A stretch of 20,124 bases of DNA from Atopostipes sp964624875 (GTDB lineage Bacteria > Bacillota > Bacilli > Lactobacillales > Carnobacteriaceae_A): assembly GCA_964624875.1 (NCBI GenBank), contig CAZUZA010000026.1, positions 1 through 20,124 of the forward strand. Reading direction: 5' to 3'. Within the stretch, counting starts at the first letter, position 1. Each line of letters starts with the position of its first letter. A model generated the notes under the pieces. That model made no database searches, had not been told where the DNA came from, and saw nothing but the letters and a program-made list of their open reading frames with translations. The translations under genes were made by a program, and so were the position numbers. This document shows, piece by piece, positions 1 through 6,561 of the stretch.

Positions 1-147
1 ACTATTCGTTTACGTCTATTCAAAGTAGCTGGGAAACTAGTTAATACAGCTAGAAAAATATATATGAAACTCTCTAGCTCACATGTCTACCAAACAGAAT
101 TTTACGATGTGTTTCATCGAATCCAGCGGATTCGATATTATATTTAA
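1..147 (+). CDS. IS1380-family transposase, C-terminal fragment (cut by window edge)
   Basis: The reading frame is open from base 1 to a TAA at 145-147 and gives 48 residues. It begins TIRLRLFKVAGKLV and continues with ARKIYMKLSSS, which is followed by an HVYQTEF-type segment. This basic, leucine-rich pattern (RLRLFKVAGxxV, then a basic KIYxKLSS stretch) is what I know from the extreme C-terminus of IS1380-type DDE transposases. The catalytic core would lie upstream of the window, so it is not possible to say whether the element is intact. It converges on the broken pilin-like gene at 401-756. The family call rests on pattern memory only. Confidence 0.62.
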   Translation, partial: TIRLRLFKVAGKLVNTARKIYMKLSSSHVYQTEFYDVFHRIQRIRYYI

Positions 148-360
148 TAAAGTTCAGATTTTAAAAAAAGTGATTGTTGCCTAGGGATTACTATGCCTAA
201 AAACAAATAGCTGATACTAAAAAAGTAGATTTCATCTGATAAGTACTTAAACATTTAAGGAAAACTGCAAATATTTAGAATCACGTTTAAATTACTGCAG
301 AAAAACAATAAAATAACTAATAAATTAGAAGTATGAATTATTCAGGTCCTATATAGTAAG
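148..360. other. AT-rich non-coding stretch after the transposase
   Basis: I see no convincing open reading frame. The stretch is very AT-rich and should contain the right end of the IS1380-like element. I cannot fix the terminal inverted repeat because the left end is outside the window. The palindrome-like stretch around 333-346 (ATGAATTATTCAGG) is a weak candidate for the element end. Confidence 0.4.
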
Positions 361-382
361 AAAGACCCCGGATGGGGTCTTT
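361..382 (-). terminator. Intrinsic terminator of the broken pilin-like gene
   Basis: Perfect inverted repeat AAAGACCCC-GGAT-GGGGTCTTT lies 18 bases after the stop of the minus-strand gene at 401. The stem is 9 bp with a GC-rich core and a short T-rich exit on the minus strand (TTTCTTACT). Confidence 0.65.
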
Positions 383-400
383 ACAATATTGATTTTATTA

Positions 401-756
401 TTACTCTGAAGCTTTTTCAACTCCACTTGCATCGTATTCATACTGGTATCCTGATTCTGGGCTCCCAGTTCTTGTAACTACAACTTCTCCACCAAGTTTA
501 TTATCATCTTCGTTATTACCACCACGGTCATCTAGGAAACCTTCTTCATATAATTTACTTACCTTAATTTCAGACTTAGATTCTCCGGAAGTTTCTTCCT
601 TCCATTCGACCTCATCATTTTCCGTCGTTACGTAAAGTCTTGCTGCGTCTGCCACTAATTCTTTTTCTGCCTCAGTAGCGTTATTATCTGCACGACTAAT
701 TACACTACCAATTGCCTAACCAAATTTTTCTGTATATCTGAATCTATGCCTTCCAT
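401..756 (-). pseudogene. Broken type IV pilin-like gene (C-terminal globular part only)
   Basis: The frame from 715 to 401 encodes AIGSVISRADNNATEAEKEL, then VADAARLYVTT, an acidic variable region, KVSKLYEEGFLDD, and a GGEVVVTRTGSP..YQYEYD end. This matches the part of Firmicutes type IV pilin/pseudopilin proteins that follows the N-terminal membrane helix: an 'xAIGxxISRADxNATEAEKE' helix, then 'LIEEGYLD' and 'GxVVVT' strands. The leader and hydrophobic helix are absent, and a TAG at 716-718 stops the frame upstream. A promoter (810-839) and a good Shine-Dalgarno (AAGGGGG, 764-770) precede an ATG at 756, but that ATG is in another frame and reads only 18 codons. The gene therefore looks decayed: start signals and the C-terminal half remain but are out of frame. 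A GTG start at 655 would give an 84-residue fragment with no clear Shine-Dalgarno. Confidence 0.55.
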
Positions 757-809
757 TTGCCAGCCCCCTTACCCATAGTTTATCTAATCCTATGGAGTCT
801 ATTCCACTA

Positions 810-839
810 ATTTTATCACAGTTTAGAGATATATCCCAA
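810..839 (-). promoter_or_regulatory. Promoter before the broken pilin-like gene
   Basis: TTGGGA (-35, 834-839) and TAAAAT (-10, 810-815) are 18 bases apart on the minus strand, with an extended TGA just before the -10. A strong Shine-Dalgarno and an ATG follow at 754-770. Confidence 0.45.
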
Positions 840-842
840 AAC

Positions 843-1547
843 TTATTCGTCATTTTTCATGAAAGTGAAATCAAAATCCTCATTTTTCGTGATTAATAAC
901 AAGCCATCACCGATTGGTAAGATAGTTGCCGTTAAAGCTTCATGCGTTAGGACCACATCTAAAAACGCATTTAACTTGCGATGGATTTTGCGCACGCGTC
1001 GTGGTATTTCTGACTCTTCGTGTAAAATGGTCCCCCCCTGTAACACGTCATCCACGGCTAAGACGCCACCTTCTTTTAACACACGCATACAATCTGGGAA
1101 AAAGTCGTAATACTTCGCCTTTGCGCTATCCATAAAAATGAAGTCAAATTCCTTCGCTGGCAATTTTTCTAACCACTCTTCCGCTTGCCCTTCTAATATT
1201 TTTACGCGATCCGATATGCCTAACGCCTCAAAGTTTGCTTCTGCACGTGGAATCATTTCACCATTACGCTCGATCGTTTGGATTTGAGCGTCGGTATACT
1301 CTGCGAACACACCTGCCGAGAAGCCAATGTGCATGCCGACTTCAAGGATGTTTTTTGGCTGTAACTGGCCTAAGAGCCACATAAAAAAAGAGACCGTTTC
1401 GTGTGGAATGACAGGGTTTCTGTTCTCGTTTGCTTCTGTTTGAATATCCTTTAGGTGGCCGCTTAGTTGTTGCTGGTTGGTGCGTAGAAAATCACGTACA
1501 TCGTGGTTTATGACTGGTCGATCCATCATTTCATTTTTTTTGTTCAT
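843..1547 (-). CDS. trmR: TrmR-like SAM-dependent O-methyltransferase
   Basis: Class I SAM-dependent O-methyltransferase of the caffeoyl-CoA/YrrM group (COG4122). The family member TrmR methylates 5-hydroxyuridine to 5-methoxyuridine at the tRNA wobble position. Visible are motif I (ILEVGMHIGFSAGVFAEY), an acidic residue after the second strand (QTIERN), the metal-binding FDFIFMDSAKAKYYDFFP segment, VLAVDDVLQGG, and a family-type C-terminus ATILPIGDGLLLITK. Length is about 234 residues, slightly over the usual 215-220 because of an N-terminal extension. An ATG at 1565 has no Shine-Dalgarno; I prefer the ATG at 1547, which has GGAAAG ten bases upstream. It is monocistronic and divergent from the CBS-ACT gene. 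The general class is near certain. The tRNA role is inferred from similarity, and the gene lacks the usual udk/greA/mltG neighbours. Confidence 0.75.
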   Translation of the reverse strand: MNKKNEMMDRPVINHDVRDFLRTNQQQLSGHLKDIQTEANENRNPVIPHETVSFFMWLLGQLQPKNILEVGMHIGFSAGVFAEYTDAQIQTIERNGEMIPRAEANFEALGISDRVKILEGQAEEWLEKLPAKEFDFIFMDSAKAKYYDFFPDCMRVLKEGGVLAVDDVLQGGTILHEESEIPRRVRKIHRKLNAFLDVVLTHEALTATILPIGDGLLLITKNEDFDFTFMKNDE

Positions 1548-1588
1548 TTTTTCACTGCTTTCCATAAATTTTGTGCATTATTCTGTGT

Positions 1589-1618
1589 ATTCTATTAAAA
1601 ACATCTGTTATACTGTAA
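1589..1618. promoter_or_regulatory. Overlapping divergent promoters (O-methyltransferase / CBS-ACT gene)
   Basis: On the plus strand an extended -10 (TGT-TATACT, hexamer 1609-1614) serves the gene at 1648; its -35 is poor. On the minus strand TTACAG (1613-1618) and TAGAAT (1589-1594) are 18 bases apart. The minus-strand -35 overlaps the plus-strand -10, so the two promoters should compete. Confidence 0.45.
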
Positions 1619-1647
1619 TAGTAATTTAATTTGAGAGGGGAAAATCT

Positions 1648-2289
1648 ATGCTTATTAAAGAGCTATCTCTTGCTAAAACGCGTGTGCGTACTGTTCCAGA
1701 AACGGTTACTTTAGAAGAGGCCTTGGAATTATTAGAAGAGTATGGGTATCGTTGTGTACCTATTGTAGATGAAACGGGTACAATTTATCGTGGTAACATT
1801 TACCGTATGCATTTGTACAAACATAAATCTGAAGGAAAAGATATGAGTCTTCCAGTTACTCATTTGCTGAAAAACGCAACGAAATATGTTCATACGTATT
1901 CTTCGTTTTACAGTATCTTTTTCATGATTAAAGACTTGCCTTATATTACTGTTTTAGATGAAAACAATCATTTTTACGGTATTTTAACGCATAGTGCTTT
2001 AATTAATTTACTAGAGCAGTCTTGGAAGATTGATTCAGGTAGCTTTGTTTTAACAATTGCTGCTGGTGGTGAGACGGGCGATCTTGCGAATATCTCAAGA
2101 GCGGTTAACCGTTATGCTGACATTATCAGTGTCATTACGTTAGACCCGGAAGAAAGTTCGATTCGTCGTACGATTATGACTTTAGGTCCGGATTCAACCA
2201 TCGAGGACGTTGAGAAAATTCGTACGTTACTTGACCGTCGTGGTTACGGCGTTCTACAAGTCGAAAACTTACGTGAGCTTAACGACTAA
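1648..2289 (+). CDS. cbpA: CBS-ACT protein, CbpA-like c-di-AMP receptor
   Basis: A 213-residue cytosolic protein. Residues 1-125 form a CBS pair: the first CBS begins AKTRVRTVPETVTLEEALELL and contains YGYRCVPIVDE, and the second ends in YITVLDENNHFYGILTHSALI. Residues 130-210 fit an ACT-like regulatory domain (SFVLTIAAGGETGDLANISR, then RRGYGVLQVE). This is the layout of the Listeria c-di-AMP-binding protein CbpA (Lmo0553), of similar length. No catalytic domain is present, so a nucleotide-sensing role is expected; the downstream partner is unknown. Shine-Dalgarno GAGAGGGG lies 7 bases before the ATG. Transcribed alone from an extended -10 promoter and closed by the terminator at 2332. Domain call is strong; ligand is inferred from the family. 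Confidence 0.75.
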   Translation: MLIKELSLAKTRVRTVPETVTLEEALELLEEYGYRCVPIVDETGTIYRGNIYRMHLYKHKSEGKDMSLPVTHLLKNATKYVHTYSSFYSIFFMIKDLPYITVLDENNHFYGILTHSALINLLEQSWKIDSGSFVLTIAAGGETGDLANISRAVNRYADIISVITLDPEESSIRRTIMTLGPDSTIEDVEKIRTLLDRRGYGVLQVENLRELND

Positions 2290-2331
2290 TATACTTTTAT
2301 TATAGCTTTAATCGGCTCAAAAGAAAATAAG

Positions 2332-2367
2332 AAAACGACTTCTTTCACAAGAGGAAGTCGTTTTTTT
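2332..2367. terminator. Bidirectional intrinsic terminator
   Basis: AAAACGACTTC (2332-2342) pairs with GAAGTCGTTTT (2354-2364) across an 11-base loop, followed by a T run to 2367. The A run on the other side lets it also end the converging transporter gene. Confidence 0.85.
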
Positions 2368-2381
2368 GTATTTATATGGGT

Positions 2382-3722
2382 TTAAAAGAAAAACTGAATC
2401 AACGTACTCATAATCGCAATCGTAAAGGCGCCACCTAAGCGATTGGCGACTTGTGCGTAAGGCATCATTTCTTCACGATCGGCTGTCGCTAAAATTGAGA
2501 TACTGCCTACTCCACCCATGGCCGCTTGGTTGAGTGAAATAAGCGTTGCTTCCACCGGATATGTTTCATTAAAGCGTGACATGAAGAAACCAGTCAGGCC
2601 TAAAACAACCGCGACGGAAAAGAGAACGACTAAGTATTGCCAAGTGATGGTGCCGATAATATCTTCTAACGTTAAGAAGACCACTCCGACTCCTACCATC
2701 ATCGGTACGTTAAGCGTCGTTGAGATCGCTTTGTAAAATTGGACGGTACTGAGTTCGAGTTGTTTCGGCAACACTTGGAAATATTTTAAAAGCGTCACTG
2801 CAAAAATCACGATGACAGCTGTTGGCAAACCAATAACTTTTTCTAAAATACGTCCACCAATATAAAAAGCTGCAACTAAAAACAAGCCTGTACCGATAAG
2901 TTGATAGCTAATCGGTTCTTTTTCGTAGTTTTCCCCTTCCGAAAAGTCGTCTTCTTCGTTCGCTGTTCGGATATAGGTGCCATTCCCCGTTAAGTTCTGC
3001 TTATATTCTCCAATGATGTTTGCGATGGCCGCACCACCTATGACAAAAAAGTTTACTAAAACAGATGCCGGTGTCAATAATGCCACCATTTCACCATAAG
3101 GGATCCCCATCACTTCACTATAACCGAGGGATAAAGGCAGTACGCCTCCCGAAACGCCGCCACTTAAAGCTGGTGTGACAATGAAGAAGAGCGTTTCTTT
3201 GAAGCCGAGGCCGAGCGCCCAGCCGATCGTGGTTGGAATCAGCAAGGCTAGTACGAATCCTGTCGCCATAGGGATCGCCATCCGCGAGAACCCTTGAACG
3301 AGAACGTTACGGTTCATGCCTAAAATACTCCCACTCACCATCGTGAAGATGTATAAGTTTTGGAAGTTGATGTCGCCCATAAATAAATTAACGGCATCGA
3401 CGGTATTTTGCGGCAGGATATTAAAGAGCACCATAAGCGATGGAATAACAATCGCGAGTATCGTACCACCCCCGAGTTTGTTGACGATTGGAATAGCATC
3501 CCCAATTGCGCCCAGTGCCCAACCGAGTGCCATAATAACAGCGACCCCTCCTAGTAAATCAGTCGGAATTACTTCCGTGTAAATCCCTAAAAAGATAATA
3601 GATGCAAATAGGACATATACCGGAAACGAGACCACCCCAATTTGCTGGCGCTTCAGTTTCTGCCACAAACTTGAGAATGTAGCTTTTTGTATTTTATCTT
3701 CATCTTGATTTTGATCCGTCAT
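2382..3722 (-). CDS. 2-hydroxycarboxylate transporter (CitP/MaeP/CimH family)
   Basis: A 446-residue polytopic membrane protein of the 2HCT family, which moves citrate, malate or related hydroxy acids with H+ or Na+, or by exchange with a product such as lactate. Two re-entrant-loop signatures are visible: GGVSGG (about residues 188-193) and AAMGGVGSISILATADR near the C-terminus, followed by the substrate-binding arginine region ANRLGG. A hydrophilic loop of about 40 residues separates the two halves, as expected for this inverted-repeat fold. I start at the ATG at 3722 (MTDQNQD) because GGAGGA lies 8 bases upstream; the longer frame would begin at TTG. No citrate lyase, malolactic enzyme or malic enzyme gene is adjacent, so the substrate stays open. 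Confidence 0.88.
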   Translation of the reverse strand: MTDQNQDEDKIQKATFSSLWQKLKRQQIGVVSFPVYVLFASIIFLGIYTEVIPTDLLGGVAVIMALGWALGAIGDAIPIVNKLGGGTILAIVIPSLMVLFNILPQNTVDAVNLFMGDINFQNLYIFTMVSGSILGMNRNVLVQGFSRMAIPMATGFVLALLIPTTIGWALGLGFKETLFFIVTPALSGGVSGGVLPLSLGYSEVMGIPYGEMVALLTPASVLVNFFVIGGAAIANIIGEYKQNLTGNGTYIRTANEEDDFSEGENYEKEPISYQLIGTGLFLVAAFYIGGRILEKVIGLPTAVIVIFAVTLLKYFQVLPKQLELSTVQFYKAISTTLNVPMMVGVGVVFLTLEDIIGTITWQYLVVLFSVAVVLGLTGFFMSRFNETYPVEATLISLNQAAMGGVGSISILATADREEMMPYAQVANRLGGAFTIAIMSTLIQFFF

Positions 3723-3775
3723 GCAGCGATTCCTCCAGTGCAATTTCTAAATTTCCAACGTTATATGTAACCTTC

Positions 3776-3804
3776 ATTTTATGGGCTTTATGAAGAGAAC
3801 ACAA
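3776..3804 (-). promoter_or_regulatory. Promoter of the 2HCT transporter gene
   Basis: TTGTGT (3799-3804) and TAAAAT (3776-3781) on the minus strand with 17-base spacing, about 55 bases before the start codon. I see no canonical cre box overlapping it. Confidence 0.5.
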
Positions 3805-3886
3805 GTAAAATCGAGAAGTTTGAGTGAATATTAAGGGCATCTGTGAAGAGTTGCTCAAAAGTCATCCCAGTAATTTTAAAGCTGAA

Positions 3887-3903
3887 GAAAAGCGGCGCTT
3901 TTC
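3887..3903. repeat. 17-base palindrome GAAAAGCG-G-CGCTTTTC
   Basis: Perfect 8-base arms around one base, in the gap between the MDR oxidoreductase and the transporter. It lies about 85 bases upstream of the transporter -35, so it could be an operator; it resembles but does not match a CcpA cre site. It could instead form a 7-bp hairpin that adds to termination of the oxidoreductase. Confidence 0.45.
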
Positions 3904-3924
3904 GACCTTTTATTCATTGGATCG

Positions 3925-3953
3925 AAAAAAGAAGTGCGTCCCAGCACTTCTTT
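3925..3953 (-). terminator. Intrinsic terminator of the MDR oxidoreductase
   Basis: On the minus strand AAAGAAGTGC, a 6-base loop and GCACTTCTTT form a 10-bp stem that runs into a T tract (3925-3930), 11 bases after the stop codon at 3965. Confidence 0.85.
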
Positions 3954-3964
3954 CCCACTACATC

Positions 3965-4972
3965 TTATAAAAAGAAATCATCGTCGTCACCGGAAACGTC
4001 GATCACTATTTTACCAGTATTTTCATCGGCTTCTAACTGGCGATGCGCTTCGGGCACATCTTCAAAGTCCAAGACCGAATGAATGATTGGTTGAATAATG
4101 TCTTCATCAAAGAAGCCCATAATGCGGTGCGCAAATTCTTGCGACAATTTTTCTTTGTAGTCATCATCTCTAGGCGACAACAACGTTCCTTTGAGTGAAA
4201 TGCGTTTGCCCATAATGTCACGAATTGAGAATTGTGGGACATCTGCTCCACCTAATGTTCCAATAAAGATCCAGCGCGCATCTAAAGCAGCGGCTCTCAA
4301 GTTTTGGTCGTAATACGAACCTCCGATAAAGTCTAAGATAACATCTGCACCCTTACCATCTGTGTACTCTAACACTTTTTCCGCAAAGTCTTCTTCTTTG
4401 TAGTTAATCACATGTTTGGCACCGAGTGCTTTCGCCATATCCAGCTTTTGTTGTCTTCCGGCTGTTGCGATAATCTGTGCATCGGTAATTTTACGGCTTG
4501 CTAGTTGAATCGCTGCCGTTCCAACGCCACTACCGGCCGCGTGTACTAAGATGGTTTGCTGAGGCTTTAATTCCCCAAGCCAAAACATCGTTTGGTAAGC
4601 CGTCAAGAATACTTCCGGAATAGCTGCAGCTTCAATAAAGGACATGGAGTCTGGAATACGCATCGCGTGTCCAGCATGCATTACCGCATATTCTGCGTAC
4701 GCATTTCTATTCGTAATTCCAGCGACACGTGTACCCTCTTTCAAGTCCGGATAGTTAGGTGATTCTTTCACGACTACACCGCTCACTTCTACTCCTAAAA
4801 TCGGATACGGTTCTTCTAACTCTTTATTTTCTCGCGTGTAAATATCTAAACGGTTAATCGCCGTTGCGGCTACTTTTATTAACACTTCATTTTCTGTTGG
4901 TTCGGGAATTGGTCGGTCTACCATGACTAATTGCTCAATCCCACCTGGCTCTTTAATTGTCCAAGCTTTCAT
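3965..4972 (-). CDS. MDR-family zinc-free NAD(P)H:quinone oxidoreductase
   Basis: A 335-residue cytosolic medium-chain dehydrogenase/reductase of the quinone oxidoreductase (QOR/PIG3) group. The N-terminal GroES-like domain carries ILGVEVSGVVV (about 58-68), and the Rossmann domain has HAAGSGVGTAAIQLA (144-158) for NAD(P)H binding. The cysteine-rich structural zinc loop of alcohol dehydrogenases is missing, as in QOR enzymes. A VIDV end is followed by an unusual acidic tail, GDDDDFFL. Shine-Dalgarno AAGGAG lies 10 bases before the ATG. Likely role is NADPH-dependent reduction of quinones or reactive enones; the true substrate cannot be read. It is a single-gene unit with its own promoter and terminator. 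Confidence 0.85.
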   Translation of the reverse strand: MKAWTIKEPGGIEQLVMVDRPIPEPTENEVLIKVAATAINRLDIYTRENKELEEPYPILGVEVSGVVVKESPNYPDLKEGTRVAGITNRNAYAEYAVMHAGHAMRIPDSMSFIEAAAIPEVFLTAYQTMFWLGELKPQQTILVHAAGSGVGTAAIQLASRKITDAQIIATAGRQQKLDMAKALGAKHVINYKEEDFAEKVLEYTDGKGADVILDFIGGSYYDQNLRAAALDARWIFIGTLGGADVPQFSIRDIMGKRISLKGTLLSPRDDDYKEKLSQEFAHRIMGFFDEDIIQPIIHSVLDFEDVPEAHRQLEADENTGKIVIDVSGDDDDFFL

Positions 4973-5006
4973 TCCTCATCAGCTCCTTCAGCATTTGTAC
5001 CTTATA

Positions 5007-5035
5007 ATGATAACTGGTTCTTTCGGGAATTCCAA
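5007..5035 (-). promoter_or_regulatory. Promoter of the MDR oxidoreductase
   Basis: TTGGAA (5030-5035) and TATCAT (5007-5012) on the minus strand, 17 bases apart. An overlapping alternative -10 (TATAAG, about 5001-5006) also has a hexamer 17 bases upstream, so the exact start is ambiguous. The assembly gap begins 8 bases further upstream and may hide regulatory sites. Confidence 0.4.
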
Positions 5036-5042
5036 ATTTAGG

Positions 5043-5142
5043 NNNNNNNNNNNNNNNNNNNNNNNNNNNNNNNNNNNNNNNNNNNNNNNNNNNNNNNNNN
5101 NNNNNNNNNNNNNNNNNNNNNNNNNNNNNNNNNNNNNNNNNN
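5043..5142. other. Assembly gap (100 N)
   Basis: Exactly 100 undetermined bases, the conventional length for a scaffold gap of unknown size. Adjacency of the MDR oxidoreductase and queT is therefore not proven, and a gene or repeat may be missing here. Confidence 0.97.
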
Positions 5143-5197
5143 AATAACTCCCGATTGCTTACGATTTCCTCCTACCAGCCGTCTACATTTCACCAAG

Positions 5198-5232
5198 AAA
5201 AAAGACTAGAGCGACAAAATCTGTGCTCTAGC
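5198..5232 (-). terminator. Intrinsic terminator of queT
   Basis: On the minus strand GCTAGAGC pairs with GCTCTAG(T) across a loop of about 12 bases and exits into TTTTTT (complement of 5198-5203), 13 bases after the queT stop. Confidence 0.8.
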
Positions 5233-5244
5233 CTGTTTATGTGA

Positions 5245-5745
5245 TTACGCGCGTTCTTCCATCGTGCGGTTGAATTGGATGCGGTTGTCGAGGAAGATGA
5301 TGACTGGAATCGAGACAGCCATGACGATCGCGACACTTGCGGCAAAACTTAAGTAAAGTGTACCAAAGATGGCCATTTGTTCGGTTAGGAAAGCTACCAT
5401 TAACGCCAGTATGAAGCTCATCACTGAAAAGACGGTGGTGTTAATAACCAGTTTCTTCACTAGACTGTCGCTTTCTTTAATAATTAGCGAGACGATCCAA
5501 ATCGAAAGGACTGTGTGAAGTGTTCCAAAAATGACGTCGTAAATACCAAAGTCTGAGCGCATATTGGCGACTGCTACCCCGACGATTAAGCCGACTGAGT
5601 ATTTCTTATTAAAAACCGGTAAGTGGGCAAACATTTCCGAGAGGCGTAACTGTAGTGGCCCATAGGACGGCAAAAATATGGTAATGACAATATAAATTGC
5701 CCCGAATAATGCATTTAACGTTAATTGTTTTAAAGATAATTTCAT
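5245..5745 (-). CDS. queT: QueT-family transporter (queuosine precursor uptake, ECF S component)
   Basis: A 166-residue integral membrane protein with five or six hydrophobic segments. It fits the QueT family, the substrate-binding S component that works with the shared ECF energizing module to import a queuosine precursor such as preQ0/preQ1. Family-like features are the first helix ALFGAIYIVIT, PLQLRLSEMFAHLPVF, GLIVGVAVANM and YDVIFGTLHTVLS. The start at 5745 (MKLSLKQ) follows AAAAGGAGA by 7 bases; the 8-residue longer frame lacks this. No energizing module lies nearby, as is usual for group II ECF systems. No class I or class II preQ1 riboswitch is recognisable upstream; the leader holds only the mazF terminator hairpin. 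No clear own promoter is visible, so readthrough from mazF is possible. Confidence 0.88.
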   Translation of the reverse strand: MKLSLKQLTLNALFGAIYIVITIFLPSYGPLQLRLSEMFAHLPVFNKKYSVGLIVGVAVANMRSDFGIYDVIFGTLHTVLSIWIVSLIIKESDSLVKKLVINTTVFSVMSFILALMVAFLTEQMAIFGTLYLSFAASVAIVMAVSIPVIIFLDNRIQFNRTMEERA

Positions 5746-5767
5746 CGATATTCTCCTTTTTAATTCC

Positions 5768-5805
5768 AAAAAAAATAAAGAGCTACCTCGTAAAAAGCAG
5801 GTAGC
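5768..5805 (-). terminator. Terminator or attenuator between mazF and queT
   Basis: On the minus strand GCTACCT, a 10-base loop and AGGTAGC are followed by TCTTTATTTTTTTT. It sits 24 bases after the mazF stop and about 22 bases before the queT start. As no separate queT promoter is evident, partial readthrough could express queT. Confidence 0.7.
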
Positions 5806-5828
5806 ACAATTTATGTATATATGTACAC

Positions 5829-6167
5829 TTAAACTAGACTCAAGCTAATTTTCAGTGCTTTATCTACGTCTTCCATCAAATCATCACTTAAGTGTGTAAT
5901 CTTATCTGTCAAGCGCTGCTTATCTATTGTGCGTAACTGTTCCAACAAGGCAACTGAATTTTCAGTTAGCCCCTTATCCTTGCCAATTGCGACATGCGTT
6001 GGTACACGACTTTTATCGATTTTACTCGTAATGGCAGCAACGATTACAGTTGGACTGTATTTGTTCCCGATATTATTTTGTAAAATTAAGACTGGGCGAA
6101 TCCCGCCCTGCTCTGATCCAACCACAGGCGACAAATCAGCATAGTAGACTTCTCCACGTTTAATCAT
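5829..6167 (-). CDS. mazF: Type II toxin MazF (mRNA endoribonuclease)
   Basis: A 112-residue MazF/PemK/NdoA toxin. The order of motifs follows Bacillus MazF closely: MIKRGEVYYADLSPVVGSEQ, GGIRPVLILQN with the catalytic arginine, SPTVIVAAITSK with the catalytic threonine region, then LLEQLRTIDKQRLTDK and a C-terminal helix. Family members in Firmicutes cut single-stranded mRNA at short sequences such as UACAU. Shine-Dalgarno AAGGGGG lies 10 bases before the ATG. It follows mazE by 45 bases and shares its promoter; a hairpin terminator follows. Full length with no missing key residues. Confidence 0.95.
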   Translation of the reverse strand: MIKRGEVYYADLSPVVGSEQGGIRPVLILQNNIGNKYSPTVIVAAITSKIDKSRVPTHVAIGKDKGLTENSVALLEQLRTIDKQRLTDKITHLSDDLMEDVDKALKISLSLV

Positions 6168-6212
6168 AAGCCTTGTCCCCCTTACTTGATCAGAAAACGG
6201 TCTAAATCAGTA

Positions 6213-6464
6213 TCATTCGATATGACTATAAGCTTCATTTTCTGTCATTGTAAAAGCATTACTAATTTCTAAGTTCATACTACCAAACTCTACATAGCCT
6301 TCTTTTAGCTCCTCATACCCTGTCACAAAATCCTTGAGCGATTGTTTTAATAAACTATTGATCAAATTCTGATCCTTTTCATCAATTTGCTCACAAATAT
6401 CTTCTATAACCGAATAAGTCTCGGCATCTATCTCAACAACAAACTTCTTTTTTTCTTGTGACAT
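6213..6464 (-). CDS. mazE: MazE-type antitoxin
   Basis: An 83-residue protein just upstream of mazF in the normal antitoxin-toxin order. Residues 1-50 fit a short ribbon-helix-helix dimerisation domain (FVVEIDAETYSVIEDICEQ, then LINSLLKQSLKDFV). The C-terminal part LKEGYVEFGSMNLEISNAF parallels the toxin-wrapping RRGYMEMAKINLNIS segment of Bacillus NdoAI. The N-terminus is more acidic than in Bacillus. It should neutralise MazF and may repress its own promoter through the inverted repeat at 6510-6529. Shine-Dalgarno AGGAGG is 10 bases before the ATG. The alr gene often found between acpS and mazE in Firmicutes is absent. Confidence 0.88.
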   Translation of the reverse strand: MSQEKKKFVVEIDAETYSVIEDICEQIDEKDQNLINSLLKQSLKDFVTGYEELKEGYVEFGSMNLEISNAFTMTENEAYSHIE

Positions 6465-6507
6465 TTTCAGTAAGCCTCCTAAGAATCAGTAAAAATACGT
6501 TAAAGCT

Positions 6508-6535
6508 ATTTTAGCACACTCATGCTAAATCACAA
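6508..6535 (-). promoter_or_regulatory. mazEF promoter with overlapping inverted repeat
   Basis: On the minus strand TTGTGA (6530-6535) and an extended -10 TGC-TAAAAT (hexamer 6508-6513) are 16 bases apart. A perfect repeat TTTAGCA-N6-TGCTAAA (6510-6529) fills the spacer and most of the -10, so a bound protein would block RNA polymerase. Autorepression by MazE or MazEF is the obvious candidate. Confidence 0.6.
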
Positions 6536-6561
6536 CAATTCTTTTAAACAGTTGTTCATTT

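Noticed and set aside
401..655. Intact 84-residue secreted or regulatory protein
   Set aside because: The GTG start has no Shine-Dalgarno, and pilin-like sequence continues upstream of it to a stop codon, so a truncated gene explains it better.
859..1135. Plus-strand open frames inside the O-methyltransferase
   Set aside because: They are antisense to a clearly conserved methyltransferase and have no Shine-Dalgarno or family features.
2518..3582. Plus-strand frames of 72 and 88 codons opposite the 2HCT transporter
   Set aside because: Shadow frames of a conserved membrane protein; no independent start signals.
5746..5828. Class I or class II preQ1 riboswitch before queT
   Set aside because: The hairpin and tail look like a plain terminator of mazF; I cannot find the conserved aptamer sequences of either class.
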